DNA from: Xanthomonas bromi
GTDB lineage: Bacteria > Pseudomonadota > Gammaproteobacteria > Xanthomonadales > Xanthomonadaceae
Direction of reading: 5' to 3'
Assembly: GCF_900092025.1 (NCBI RefSeq)
Contig: NZ_FLTX01000025.1
Span: forward strand, 62,001 to 126,000
Length of the DNA stretch: 64,000 nt
The notes beneath the pieces were generated by a model. The model worked only from the letters and a program-made list of their open reading frames with translations. It was not told the DNA's origin and searched no databases. Shown here one piece after another: positions 1 to 9,700 of this stretch (its first letter is position 1; each line of letters starts with the position of its first letter). The translations under genes were made by a program, and so were the position numbers.

Positions 1-1
1 G

Positions 2-478
2 GAAAACCTGGTCAACGAGGTGTTCCGCCGGCGCATGGACGAGATGACCACCGCGCGGCTGCAGCAGCTGGAAGCGGCGAAGAAGTCGCAGCCCGGCGAA
101 CTCACCGCGGTCCTGGCGGCGTTCGTCGAACCGGCGCTGGCGATGGCGCAGGACCGCCAGAACGGCGGCGCCTTCGTGCGCGTGATCGCCCGCGCCTATG
201 CGGAAAAGAACGACAACCTGCGCAAGTTCCTATCCGACCACTACGGGCACGTGCTGCGCGAATTCGGCAAGGCCATTGCCGGTTGCGTGCCGGGTCTGAG
301 TAAGGAGGAGCTGTACTGGCGGCTGGATTTTCTGGCCGGCGCGCTCACCTACGCCATGGCCGATTTCGGGCTGATCAAACGCCCGGCCGGCGTCAGCGAG
401 GCCGACCACCGCGCCCGCGCGGCGCGCGAACTCATTCGTTTCGCGGAACCCGGTTTCCGCGCTCATTCCACACCGTAA
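2..478 (+). CDS. TetR-family transcriptional regulator, C-terminal part (5' end outside window)
   Basis: The frame is open from base 2 without a start, so the gene begins upstream and the DNA-binding helix-turn-helix is not visible. The remaining ~158 codons are helical and match the ligand-binding half of TetR regulators of the PsrA/FadR type. Key stretches are the Leu/Ala-rich helix around VLAAFVEPALAMAQ and the tail segment LDFLAGALTYAMADFG. A GTG at 20 could be mistaken for a start. It ends 24 bases before a beta-oxidation gene on the same strand, which fits a fatty-acyl-responsive repressor of that unit. The family call is from sequence pattern; the ligand is inferred from the neighbours. 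Confidence 0.75.
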   Translation, partial: ENLVNEVFRRRMDEMTTARLQQLEAAKKSQPGELTAVLAAFVEPALAMAQDRQNGGAFVRVIARAYAEKNDNLRKFLSDHYGHVLREFGKAIAGCVPGLSKEELYWRLDFLAGALTYAMADFGLIKRPAGVSEADHRARAARELIRFAEPGFRAHSTP

Positions 479-502
479 ACGTTCCACCAAGAGGCTATTG
501 CT

Positions 503-2875
503 ATGTCCAATCCGTTGCTAGTTCGTCGCGCCGCCGTGCTCGGTGCCGGCGTCATGGGCGCGCAGATCGCCGCGCACCTCACCAATGCCGGCGTCGACAC
601 CGTGCTGTTCGACCTGCCTGCCAAGGACGGTCCGGCCGACGGCGTCGTGCTCAAGGCCATCGCCAATCTCGGCAAGCTCAGCCCTGCCCCGCTCGCCAGC
701 AAGGCGCTGGCCGAAGCGATCACGCCGGCCAATTATGAGAGCGGCCTGAAGCAGCTGCGCGACTGCGATCTGATCATCGAAGCGATCGCCGAGCGGATGG
801 ACTGGAAGCAGGATCTGTATAAGAAGATCGCCCCGTTCGTGTCCGAGCATGCGGTGCTGGCCTCCAACACCTCCGGCCTGGGCATCAACAAGCTGTCCGA
901 CGTGCTGCCGGAGCAATTGCGCCACCGCTTCTGCGGCGTGCATTTCTTCAACCCGCCGCGCTACATGCACCTGGCCGAGCTGATCCCGGCCAAGGGCACC
1001 GACAAGGCCGTGCTGGAAGGCCTGGAAGCGTTCCTGGTGACCACGCTCGGCAAGGGCGTGGTGTATGCGAAGGACACCCCGAACTTCATCGGCAACCGCA
1101 TCGGCGTGTTCTCGATCCTCTCCACGGTCCACCACACGCAGGAATTCGGCCTGGGCTTCGATGAAGTGGACGGCCTGACCGGCCCGCTGGTCGGCCGCCC
1201 GAAGTCGGCGACCTACCGCACCTCGGACGTGGTCGGCCTTGACACCATGGCGCACGTCATCAAGACCATGGGCGACACCCTGCCGGACGACCCGTGGCAC
1301 CAGTATTTCAAGTCGCCCAAGTGGCTGGACGCGCTGATCGCCAAGGGCGCGCTCGGCCAGAAGGTCGGTGCCGGCATCTTCCGCAAGGTCGGCAAGGACA
1401 TCGTGGTGCTGGACCTGCAGAAGCAGGATTACCGCGCCGCCGATCGCACTGCGGCACCGGAAGTGGTCGAGATCCTCAAGATCAAGAACCCGGCCGAAAA
1501 GTTCGCCAAGCTGCGTGAAAGCCAGCACCCGCAGGCGCAGTTTCTGTGGGCCACGTTCCGCGACCTGTTCCACTACAGCGCTTATCACCTGGCCGATATC
1601 GCCGAGACCGCGCGCGATGTGGATCTGGCGATCCGCTGGGGCTACGGCTGGTCGCTGGGCCCGTTCGAAACCTGGCAGGCCGCCGGCTGGAAGCAGGTGG
1701 CGCAGTGGATAGCCGAAGATATTTCCAACGGCAAGAGCATGAGCAGCGCGCCGCTGCCGAACTGGGTGTTCGATGGTCGCGATGGCGTGCATGGTGCCGA
1801 AGGCTCCTACAGCCCGGCACGCGACGCCAAGCTGCCGCGCTCGGCGCTGCCGGTGTACAAGCGCCAGCGCTTCCCGGATCCGTTGCTGGGCGAGCAGTTC
1901 TCGCCGGGCGAGACCGTGTTCGAAAACGACGGCGTGCGCATGTGGCACGACGGTGACGACATCGCCGTGGTCAGCTTCAAGACCAAGATGAATACCGTCT
2001 CCGACCACGTGCTCAATGGCCTGCAGGACGTGGTGGGCCGCGCGGAGAAGGACTTCGCCGGTCTGGTGATCTGGCAGCAGAAGGAGCCCTTCTCCGCTGG
2101 TGCCGATCTGGCTGGCGCGCTGGGCCTGCTGCAGGCCGGCAAAGTGGACGCGTTCGAAGCCCTGGTCGCCAATTTCCAGGCCACCAGCCAGCGCATCAAG
2201 TATGCGCAGGTGCCGGTGATCTCGGCAGTGCGCGGCCTGGCGCTGGGTGGCGGTTGCGAATTCCAGATGCACAGCGCCAAGACCGTGGCCTCGCTGGAGA
2301 GCTACATCGGCCTGGTCGAAGCCGGCGTCGGCCTGCTGCCGGCCGGTGGTGGTCTGAAGGAAATCGCTGCGCGCGCCTCGGTCGCGGCAGGCCCGGGCGG
2401 CGATGTGTTCGCAGAGCTGAAGAAGACCTTCGAAACCGTGGCAATGGCCAAGGTTTCCAACTCGGCGGTCAATGCGCAGGAGCTGGGCCTGCTGCGCGCC
2501 ACCGACAAGATCGTCTTCAACAGCTATGAGGCACTGCACATCGCCAAGGCCGAAGCGCGTGCGCTTGCTGAAGGTGGCTATCGCGCTCCGCTGCCGGCAC
2601 GCCGCATCCAGGTCGCCGGCGATGTGGGTATCGCCACCTTCAAGATGCTGCTGGTCAACATGCTGGAAGGACGCTTCATCAGCGAATACGACTACGAAAT
2701 CGCCACCCGCATCGCCACGGTGGTCTGCGGCGGGGAAGTCGATCGCGGCGCGCTGGTGGACGAAGAATGGCTGCTCAAGCTGGAGCGCAAGCACTTCGTC
2801 GAACTGGCCCAGCAGGAAAAGACCCAGGCGCGGATTGGGCACATGCTCAAGACGGGGAAGCCGTTGAGGAACTGA
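503..2875 (+). CDS. 3-hydroxyacyl-CoA dehydrogenase / enoyl-CoA hydratase, FadN-type
   Basis: This is a 790-residue two-function beta-oxidation enzyme. It should hydrate trans-2-enoyl-CoA and oxidise 3-hydroxyacyl-CoA with NAD+. A Rossmann loop, GAGVMGAQIA, lies at residues ~11-20, and the dehydrogenase motif GVHFFNPPRYMHLAE follows near residue 145. A crotonase domain with FSAGADL (~530) and LALGGGCEF (~577) is at the C-terminus. The order dehydrogenase-first, hydratase-last and the length match Bacillus FadN rather than E. coli FadB/FadJ, which have the hydratase first. The start ATG has the SD-like AAGAGG upstream. It follows a TetR gene and precedes the thiolase gene, so all three beta-oxidation activities after the acyl-CoA dehydrogenase step are local. 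Confidence 0.9.
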   Translation: MSNPLLVRRAAVLGAGVMGAQIAAHLTNAGVDTVLFDLPAKDGPADGVVLKAIANLGKLSPAPLASKALAEAITPANYESGLKQLRDCDLIIEAIAERMDWKQDLYKKIAPFVSEHAVLASNTSGLGINKLSDVLPEQLRHRFCGVHFFNPPRYMHLAELIPAKGTDKAVLEGLEAFLVTTLGKGVVYAKDTPNFIGNRIGVFSILSTVHHTQEFGLGFDEVDGLTGPLVGRPKSATYRTSDVVGLDTMAHVIKTMGDTLPDDPWHQYFKSPKWLDALIAKGALGQKVGAGIFRKVGKDIVVLDLQKQDYRAADRTAAPEVVEILKIKNPAEKFAKLRESQHPQAQFLWATFRDLFHYSAYHLADIAETARDVDLAIRWGYGWSLGPFETWQAAGWKQVAQWIAEDISNGKSMSSAPLPNWVFDGRDGVHGAEGSYSPARDAKLPRSALPVYKRQRFPDPLLGEQFSPGETVFENDGVRMWHDGDDIAVVSFKTKMNTVSDHVLNGLQDVVGRAEKDFAGLVIWQQKEPFSAGADLAGALGLLQAGKVDAFEALVANFQATSQRIKYAQVPVISAVRGLALGGGCEFQMHSAKTVASLESYIGLVEAGVGLLPAGGGLKEIAARASVAAGPGGDVFAELKKTFETVAMAKVSNSAVNAQELGLLRATDKIVFNSYEALHIAKAEARALAEGGYRAPLPARRIQVAGDVGIATFKMLLVNMLEGRFISEYDYEIATRIATVVCGGEVDRGALVDEEWLLKLERKHFVELAQQEKTQARIGHMLKTGKPLRN

Positions 2876-3014
2876 GAATCGGGAGTGGGGAATCGGGAAT
2901 GGGTCAAAGCCCAACCGACTCCCCGCTTCTCCCAATTATCCGCCGGGTGATGAAGATGGCGAACTCAGGCGAATCCGCACTTACGATTCCCGATTCCCCA
3001 CTCCCCATTCCCGG
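2876..3014. repeat. G-rich inverted repeat, copy 1 (between the FadN-type gene and the thiolase gene)
   Basis: Directly after the stop codon, bases 2876-2903 carry runs of the type GGGAGTGGGGAATCGGG. Bases 2983-3014 carry the reverse complement pattern. The two arms could pair as a long stem around ~80 bases. The same motif recurs at three other places in this window, so it is a dispersed repeat rather than a gene-specific terminator. Confidence 0.7.
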
Positions 3015-3031
3015 CTATCGGAGATAGCCAA

Positions 3032-4237
3032 ATGAGCAAGCAGATTCAAGAAGCCTACATCGTCGCCGCCACCCGTACGCCGGTCGGCAAGGCGCCCAAG
3101 GGCGTGTTCCGCAATACCCGTCCTGACGACATGCTGGCGCATGTGTTGCGTGCAGTCGTGGCGCAGGCGCCGGGGATCGATCTGTCGCGCATCGACGACG
3201 CCATCATCGGCTGCGCCATGCCCGAAGGCGAGCAAGGCATGAACGTGGCGCGCATCGGCGTGCTGCTGGCCGGCCTGCCCAACACCGTGGCTGGCCAGAC
3301 CATCAACCGCTTCTGTTCGTCCGGCATCCAGGCGATCGCAATGGCGGCCGACCAAATTCGCTTGGGCAATGTCGACCTGATGCTGGCCGGCGGTACCGAG
3401 TCGATGTCGATGGTGCCGATGATGGGCAACAAGGTCGCCATGTCGCCGAGCGTGTTCGCCGACGACCATGTGGCCATCGCCCACGGCATGGGCATCACCG
3501 CCGAGAAAGTCGCCGAAGAATGGAAGGTCTCGCGCGAGGACCAGGATGCGTTTGCGCTGGCCTCGCATCAAAAGGCGATTGCAGCGATTGCCGCCGGCGA
3601 GTTCCGCGATGAGATCACGCCGTACGAAATTCTCTCGCACCAACCCGACCTGGCCGGCAATGTCATCGCGCTGCGCAAACGTCTGGTCGACACCGATGAA
3701 GGCCCGCGCCCGGACAGCTCGCTGGAAGGCCTTGCCAAGCTGCGTCCGGTGTTCCGCAACGGCCAGTTCGGCGGCAGCGTCACCGCCGGCAACTCTTCGC
3801 AGATGAGCGACGGTGCCGGTGCGGTGCTGCTGGCCTCCGAACAGGCGATCAAGGACTACGGCCTGACCCCACTGGCGCGTTTCGTTAGCTTCTCTGTCGC
3901 GGGGGTGCGCCCGGAAGTGATGGGTATCGGCCCGATCGCGGCAATTCCCAAGGCGCTCAAGCAGGCCGGCCTGACCAAGGATCAGATCGACTGGATCGAG
4001 CTCAACGAAGCCTTCGCCGCGCAGGCGTTGGCAGTGATCCGCGACAGCGAACTGGATCCGTCCAAGGTCAATCCGCTGGGCGGCGCGATTGCGCTGGGCC
4101 ACCCGCTGGGCGCCACCGGCGCGATCCGTGCCGCCACCCTGGTGCACGGCCTGCGGCGCCGGCAGCAGAAGTACGGCATGGTGACCATGTGCATCGGCAC
4201 CGGCATGGGCGCGGCGGGCATTATCGAAGCGCTGTAA
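3032..4237 (+). CDS. Acetyl-CoA C-acyltransferase (thiolase, FadA-like)
   Basis: This is a 401-residue thiolase that cleaves 3-ketoacyl-CoA with CoA to give acetyl-CoA and a shortened acyl-CoA. The nucleophile is the Cys in NRFCSSGIQA (residue ~93). The catalytic His is in GHPLGATGA, and the second Cys is in CIGTGMGAA near the C-terminus. Length is normal for the family. An AGGAG-like element (GGAGATAG) lies just upstream of the ATG. It follows the dehydrogenase/hydratase gene after a 156-base gap filled by a repeat, and is followed by a strong terminator, so it closes the beta-oxidation unit. An acetoacetyl-CoA thiolase role cannot be excluded, but the neighbours favour fatty-acid degradation. 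Confidence 0.92.
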   Translation: MSKQIQEAYIVAATRTPVGKAPKGVFRNTRPDDMLAHVLRAVVAQAPGIDLSRIDDAIIGCAMPEGEQGMNVARIGVLLAGLPNTVAGQTINRFCSSGIQAIAMAADQIRLGNVDLMLAGGTESMSMVPMMGNKVAMSPSVFADDHVAIAHGMGITAEKVAEEWKVSREDQDAFALASHQKAIAAIAAGEFRDEITPYEILSHQPDLAGNVIALRKRLVDTDEGPRPDSSLEGLAKLRPVFRNGQFGGSVTAGNSSQMSDGAGAVLLASEQAIKDYGLTPLARFVSFSVAGVRPEVMGIGPIAAIPKALKQAGLTKDQIDWIELNEAFAAQALAVIRDSELDPSKVNPLGGAIALGHPLGATGAIRAATLVHGLRRRQQKYGMVTMCIGTGMGAAGIIEAL

Positions 4238-4585
4238 GCCGCTGTCCGACGAGATCGACCAGTGCGTCGATCTCGCAAACGCGATGAGTTGTGACCGAAG
4301 GCGTGCGCGAGCACGCCTTCTTTATGCCTGACCGCAGACCGCAGTCGACTGGCGTTGAACTGCGCGCAGCATCGCTTTCAACAGTCGATCCATCCGGTGG
4401 ACGCACCGATCACGTTTTGGTGCGCATTTTGGCGGCCGCAACGCTTGAGCGCGTAGCGGGAACTGCCGCACCAGCAGTGCCGCACAGACCGACACGATCT
4501 ACGCGCGCAACACACCGCGCAGCGCGCAGAAAACTTCGCTCATACACGTGAGTGCCTGCAAAAATTTGCAGAACAGGGAGGCTGC
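4238..4585. other. Intergenic region between convergent thiolase and crcB genes
   Basis: No gene is supported here. It holds an 8-bp hairpin at 4251-4274 (GAGATCGA/TCGATCTC) and the terminator at 4297-4323. The remaining ~260 bases towards crcB show nothing recognisable. Confidence 0.6.
4297..4323 (+). terminator. Rho-independent terminator after the thiolase gene
   Basis: A perfect 10-bp stem GAAGGCGTGC/GCACGCCTTC with a GCGA loop is followed by TTT. It lies 60 bases downstream of the thiolase stop. Confidence 0.75.
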
Positions 4586-4987
4586 CTAGCGCGCCACCAG
4601 CCACTGACCTGCACGCGCACCCGCAAATACCAGGGCCAGTCCGGCCACCAGTGTGATGGCCAGATAGATGCCGATCATCGTCGAGCGATCGGTGCGTGCG
4701 AACACCAGGCACTCCATCATCAGCGACGAAAACGTGGTCAGTCCGCCGATCACGCCGACGATCAACAAGGCCCGCAGCGGCCAGCTCGATGGTCCGCGTG
4801 CATCCAGCCAGACCATCAGCACGCCAGCGACGAACGAGCCAAGCAGATTCACCGTCAGCGTTCCCCACGGAAAGCCGGTACCGAAGCGCTGGAGCAACGA
4901 TGCACCGATCGCAAAACGCAGACCGGAACCCAGCGCGCCGCCGGTCATCGCCAGCAACAGCTGCTGCCACCATACCGGTGCGTTCAT
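4586..4987 (-). CDS. crcB: Fluoride ion channel CrcB (Fluc)
   Basis: A 133-residue hydrophobic protein with four predicted membrane segments, exporting fluoride across the inner membrane as a dual-topology dimer in this family. Family motifs seen are [10 protein letters not shown] near the N-terminus, [13 protein letters not shown], and [12 protein letters not shown], the last containing the Phe/Thr residues that line the fluoride path. Length is normal. It is on the minus strand behind rarA. A fluoride riboswitch in the 180-base gap (5100-5160) should switch it on when fluoride rises. In E. coli rarA is followed by serS; here crcB takes that position. Confidence 0.95.
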   Translation of the reverse strand: MNAPVWWQQLLLAMTGGALGSGLRFAIGASLLQRFGTGFPWGTLTVNLLGSFVAGVLMVWLDARGPSSWPLRALLIVGVIGGLTTFSSLMMECLVFARTDRSTMIGIYLAITLVAGLALVFAGARAGQWLVAR

Positions 4988-5067
4988 GTGCGTACCCCGC
5001 TATCGGGGAGAGTCTTCGAAGAAAGAGCGTGCGACATCGGCGTCATCCATCCTGAGTCAAGAACGAT

Positions 5068-5094
5068 GCCGGGGCACAGACCTACCGCCCCGGC
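5068..5094 (-). terminator. Hairpin downstream of the fluoride aptamer, probable expression platform
   Basis: On the minus strand the perfect stem GCCGGGGC/GCCCCGGC (8 bp, 11-base loop) starts five bases after the aptamer region. It is followed by ATCGTTCTT, a weak U-tract. Its place between aptamer and crcB suggests termination or anti-termination control. The short U-tract makes intrinsic termination uncertain. Confidence 0.55.
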
Positions 5095-5099
5095 GGGGG

Positions 5100-5160
5100 T
5101 GGGCAGGCATCATCAGCGCGCAGAGTGCGTGCGGTTCGAGGAGGAATGCCATCTCCTGTG
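5100..5160 (-). promoter_or_regulatory. Fluoride riboswitch (crcB motif)
   Basis: Read on the minus strand, the sequence has GGAGATGGCATTCCTCC (5156-5140), then AACCGC (5136-5131), and then GCTGATGATGCCTGC (5118-5104). This is the established order of conserved blocks of the crcB motif: the GATGGCATTCC hairpin, AACCGC, and a closing CTGATG..GCC segment that forms the pseudoknot. It lies directly downstream of the rarA stop and upstream of crcB, the usual target. Confidence 0.9.
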
Positions 5161-5167
5161 CTGCCGA

Positions 5168-6541
5168 TTATGCCGTGGGCTTGCCGGCCTTGTCAGCCCG
5201 CGCCTGCGCGCGCGCCTCGCGCAGCCGATCGAGCTTTTCTTTCAGCTTGATCTCCATCCCGCGTGGTACCGGGTTGTAGTAGACGCGCTCGCCCATCGCA
5301 TCCGGGAAACCGGTCTGATCCAGCGCGATGCCGCCCTCGGCATCATGGTCGTATTGATAGTCCTGGCCGTAGCCCAGCGTCTTCATCAGCTTGGTCGGTG
5401 CGTTGCGCAAATGCAGCGGCACCTCCTGCGTGCCGGTGGCGCGCACGTCGGCCTTGGCCTGATTGAAGGCCGCATAGCCGGCGTTGGATTTGGCGGTACT
5501 GGCCAGGTACAGCACCAGCTGTGCGAATGCCAACTCGCCTTCCGGGCTGCCGAGGCGCTCGTAGATGTCCCAGGCTTCCAGCGCCATGCTCTGCGCACGC
5601 GGATCGGCCAGACCAATGTCCTCGATTGCCATGCGGGTCAGCCGACGCGCCAAATAGGCCGGATCGCACCCGCCATCGAGCATGCGCGTCAGCCAGTACA
5701 GCGCCGCATCCGGGTTGGAGCTGCGCACGGATTTATGCAGCGCCGAAATCTGGTCGTAAAACTGCTCGCCGTTCTTGTCGAAGCGGCGCGTACGGTCGGC
5801 CAGCACCTGCAGCAGCGTGTGTGGCGTAATCTCGCCACCTTCGCCGGTCGCCAGTTCCGCAGCAATTTCCAGCAACGTCAGTGCCCGGCGCACATCGCCA
5901 TCGGCGGCGCTGGCGATTTCCAGAAGCGACGCGTCGCTGACCTGGATCGTCTCCGCCCCCAACCCGCGCTGGGCATCGTGCAAGGCACGCTGCAAGGCTT
6001 CGACGATATCCTGCGGCGACACGCCTTCCAGCACATGCACGCGGCAGCGCGACAGCAACGCAGAGTTCAACTCGAAGGACGGGTTTTCAGTGGTCGCACC
6101 GACGAACAGGATCGTGCCGCGTTCGATATGTGGCAAGAACGCATCCTGCTGCGCCTTGTTGAAGCGATGCACCTCATCGACGAACAACACCGTGCGGCGG
6201 CCACCGACAAAACGCTGCGCTGCCTCTGCCAGCACATGCCGCACTTCCGGCAAGCCCGACAGCACGGCCGAGATCGCCTTGAACTCGGCATCGGCGTAGT
6301 GCGCCAACAGCAAGGCCAGCGTGGTCTTGCCGCAGCCCGGCGGGCCCCACAGGATCATCGAATGCACGCGCCCGGCTTCGACCGCGCGCCGCAAGGCGCT
6401 ATCGGGAGCCAGCAAGCGCTTCTGGCCCACCATTTCATCCAGCGTGCGCGGCCGCATCCGCTCTGCCAAAGGCCCCATGGCGCTGCGATCGACATGCAGC
6501 AGATCGGGCGTGACCGAGTCGGGACGTTGGTGTTTGCTCAC
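5168..6541 (-). CDS. rarA: Replication-associated recombination protein RarA (MgsA-type AAA+ ATPase)
   Basis: A 457-residue clamp-loader-like AAA+ ATPase that acts at stalled replication forks. Walker A is GPPGCGKTTLA, Walker B is VLFVDEVHRF, and sensor 1 is in VGATTENPSFE. The C-terminal tetramerisation half ends in NPVPRGMEIKLKEKLDRL, typical of the family. The start is GTG at 6541; the nearby GAAGGGG is close to it, so the start is not certain. The gene order ftsK-lolA-rarA is common in gammaproteobacteria, but here an effector-like gene on the other strand separates lolA from rarA. The riboswitch for crcB begins eight bases after the stop. Confidence 0.95.
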   Translation of the reverse strand: MSKHQRPDSVTPDLLHVDRSAMGPLAERMRPRTLDEMVGQKRLLAPDSALRRAVEAGRVHSMILWGPPGCGKTTLALLLAHYADAEFKAISAVLSGLPEVRHVLAEAAQRFVGGRRTVLFVDEVHRFNKAQQDAFLPHIERGTILFVGATTENPSFELNSALLSRCRVHVLEGVSPQDIVEALQRALHDAQRGLGAETIQVSDASLLEIASAADGDVRRALTLLEIAAELATGEGGEITPHTLLQVLADRTRRFDKNGEQFYDQISALHKSVRSSNPDAALYWLTRMLDGGCDPAYLARRLTRMAIEDIGLADPRAQSMALEAWDIYERLGSPEGELAFAQLVLYLASTAKSNAGYAAFNQAKADVRATGTQEVPLHLRNAPTKLMKTLGYGQDYQYDHDAEGGIALDQTGFPDAMGERVYYNPVPRGMEIKLKEKLDRLREARAQARADKAGKPTA

Positions 6542-6617
6542 CCCTTCATTCTAACGCCTGCGTCGAGGGGACGTTCCACAACGCAGTGTTCGGCAATCTC
6601 TGGCAGAAACGCGGAGG

Positions 6618-6679
6618 TTCTCTTTCCAAGGGACCACTTCGCGCAGCTGCACTGCCTCGAACGTGCAGCGCAATATTGT
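6618..6679 (+). promoter_or_regulatory. PIP box with -10 element (HrpX-type promoter)
   Basis: TTCTC at 6618-6622, exactly 15 bases, then TTCGC at 6638-6642. This matches the plant-inducible promoter consensus TTCGB-N15-TTCGB with one mismatch. After 31 bases comes TATTGT (6674-6679), which fits the YANNNT -10 element expected 30-32 bases downstream. The 1388-codon gene starts at 6780, giving a leader of roughly 95 bases. Confidence 0.75.
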
Positions 6680-6779
6680 TATTGTATAACGAGAGGCCGC
6701 ATGCACAAGCTCGCCTATACACCGCATCGGCCGCGAGCGGCGCCAGCACAAGCGACACGTTCAACGCACGGACTTCACC

Positions 6780-9700
6780 ATGCCCCGCATTCCGCTACGC
6801 CCGTCTGCCATCGCTGCTTGCCTTCCGGGAATGGCCGAGACCATCTCGCATCCATCCGAACCGTCAGCAAGGCGGCAAACGCACAACAAACTGGCGACCC
6901 CCGATCCATGCGCGTTCGAGGCGGAATTGATCCAGGCGCAGGAAGATCCGCTGGGTTGGTCCACGACGCTGCTCGAGCAAGCGAGGCAGGCAAGCGTCGT
7001 CGAGCCCGGATTGAAAGCCGCTCCCAAACGCAAACACGCTCTCCCACGGCCCTGCCGGAAGGTCGCAGAACGACTGGGTTTCAGGAGTGGTGCGCCAGAA
7101 CCGCACACGACCCTGCTGCGTTATTCCTCCATGCAGCGCGAGCGGGACAGACCAACCGATCCATCGGACCGCCGCGCCGATGCCGGCCTTGATCCGCGAG
7201 CAGCCCCGCTGCTATCGAATGCCACCCAGAATCTCAATGAGGCGCTGATATCCCGCCTGGAGCAATCCAACCACGACCTGGCCTCGCGGATCTCCCGGCG
7301 TCGCCAGGACGAATTGAAGTACGCGCATGCACAAACGCTACAAACTGCACGCGAGCAATTGGCCTTGAGAGCCCGGCGCGCCGCCAATCTCAGCGACAGC
7401 ATCAACGTGTTGACGCGCGAACGCGCCGAGCTGCTGCAACAGCTGCATGGATGCAATGTGCACACCGATGCGGTGTTGGCCGCGATACACGATCTTGAGT
7501 CGGACATTCTCTCAGCGCGCACCGCATTGAACGCGCTACCAGGCGATCAGCCGTCGCGCGCTGTCGCAGCGCGCACGGCGCCATCCTCGGCCAATGCGCA
7601 TCAGGGCGTGGATGCCACACAGCTGCAGCTCGTCTGCACTCGGCTCGAAAACGCAGTGCAGGAGGCGCGCGCGCGCGGCGATGCGCTGGCCAAAGCGGTC
7701 TTCTTCGGCCGCGGCTCGGCACAGGCAGCACAAGCAGAGCGCGCACTTGCGGCTACGAATGCGGAGATCGATCAATTACGCAGTGCGTATGCACAAGCGC
7801 GCGATGCGTTGCAGTCGGATCAAGCAAGCAGCTCTGCCAATGAGCCGGCGGCTCGCACACTTGCGTCGCACCTTGCTGCAGAGCGAAACCGAGACATCGA
7901 GGCACTGCGCACTCGGCTGGGGCGCGACGAGAACATGCTGACGCTGCAACGCACGCATGCCGAGCGCTGCCAGCGGAATGCGCGGCGCCTGCAGGAGCGA
8001 CTCGCCCGGGTCGACGCAAAACTGAAGCAGGCGCGGCATTCGTCGTGGATCAACACACAGGAAGTGTGGCAGCAGGAACAGACGGTCGGCCTGCTGGAAG
8101 CAGCGAACGACGAAATGCAGCGCGCGGCGGGACATGCAGCCGCGCAGCCGACGGCCGAGGAGGCCGGGCCCTCATCTGCCGACATCGTCGCCGACACCAT
8201 GGAGGCACTGCTCGACGCCCTCCCCGGCTTTCGCGAGGAAACGATCGACCCGGTGAGTCGTCAGGTTCTGCGCGCCTGGGCTGATGGCCTGCATGGCCGC
8301 AGCGTTGCGTTCGGGACCGACGCCTTGCAGCCGGTCGACGCCTTGCGCATCGCCCTGCAGGCGTTATCGATCGCCAGCGAGGGCGATGCCACTGCAGCGG
8401 CCAACGTGCTGCAACGCCTGGGCGTCTTGCAGTTGCGTGAGCTGATTCCGCCGCCACAGGTCTCCATCGCTGCCGAAGCGATCCCGCCGTTGGATGCTGT
8501 CACCACCTGCGTCGGCCTGTTGGTCAGCGTTCCGCGCGGCATGCAGGTTCTTTCGCACATGCTGCGCGAAGAACCCACGCCCCCATCCAGGGAGTGGGTG
8601 GAGGCGGCGCAGGTCCATCTGCGTGCCAGCCACCGGCTTGCACTGACGCCGGACGCAGAACAGGCTGAACGCACCTGGCTGGTCGATGCGCAAATGGGAG
8701 CGCGCCATGCCGTGCATGGCGCCTCGCCGCTGCAGGGCCTGCAGTCTGCAACCGATGCCCAGCGCGGCGCCTTTCATGCGTTCCGCAACGGTTACGAAAC
8801 CACCCGCGCAGGTTCACCCTATGCGCGCGTCAACGCATGCCTGCAGATGTTTGCGCAATGGGCGGTTGCAGGCAGCGGAACGCGGCGCAATCGCGCCCTC
8901 AATCCCTTCAACGCACTCGAGCTGGGGATGAAGGTCGGCGCCTCGGAAGCGCTTCCGACCGCTGCACGGCGTGCCAACGACGCTTTTCGCGAGGCGACTG
9001 GCCACTTGACCAGCTGGCTCGTCGCGCGCCGCCGGATCCAGTTGGCGTGCGGGCAAATGCCGTCGCAGGAGGAACTGGCGATGCAAGCGCTTTCGGAATA
9101 CGCGCAATGGCTCCCACACGAGCAGAATGCAACCGACCTGACCTTCACTGACAAGGTGCTGGACAAGATCGAACGGCGCGCCCAGGAGCTTCAGCGCTCG
9201 GTGGCTGCCTCCGTGAGCGAGAGCGACGATCTGCAACCGGCGGCGTGCCATCCGGCGATCGCGTCCGCCTGGCTTGCATTACGTTCGGGCCGCATGCGTC
9301 TGCCGGAAACGCTGCGCCTGATCCAACGCGGCCTGCTCGACCATGCCGTACAGCCGACCGACATGCCGATCGGTGCAGCGCGCTTGGATGAAGAACTGGC
9401 TTCGGTCGCGCGCAACCACTTTCATCAGGCCGTTGGTAATGCAAGTCGCTTTCTGCATGAGGGCGACACGTCCCACGTCAAGTCGCCACGCGCGCTATTC
9501 GAATGCCTGCGCAACCTGATGGAACGGCTGGAATGGCGCGACAAGCTGCGTATCACCGAGCAACGCGTGATCGGACTCAATACGACGCCACTGTCGGCAG
9601 CGCTTGCGATCATCCCCAGCGGCCTTGGACTGAAACTGTCCGCAGGCGGTCACATCAGTTCCGATCGCTCGGTGGAAATTTACATGGGACGGACCGGGCT

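Noticed and set aside
518-2935. 805-codon minus-strand frame antisense to the FadN-type gene
   Set aside because: Shadow of a well-supported gene; composition is not protein-like.
6638-6662. TTCGC followed by TCGAA as an alternative PIP box
   Set aside because: The spacing is 14 and the second half does not match TTCGB; the pair starting at 6618 fits better in spacing to the -10.
4988-7192. 734-codon plus-strand frame antisense to rarA and overlapping the effector start
   Set aside because: It covers the clear rarA gene and the riboswitch in antisense and has the His/Arg/Gln-rich composition of a high-GC shadow frame.
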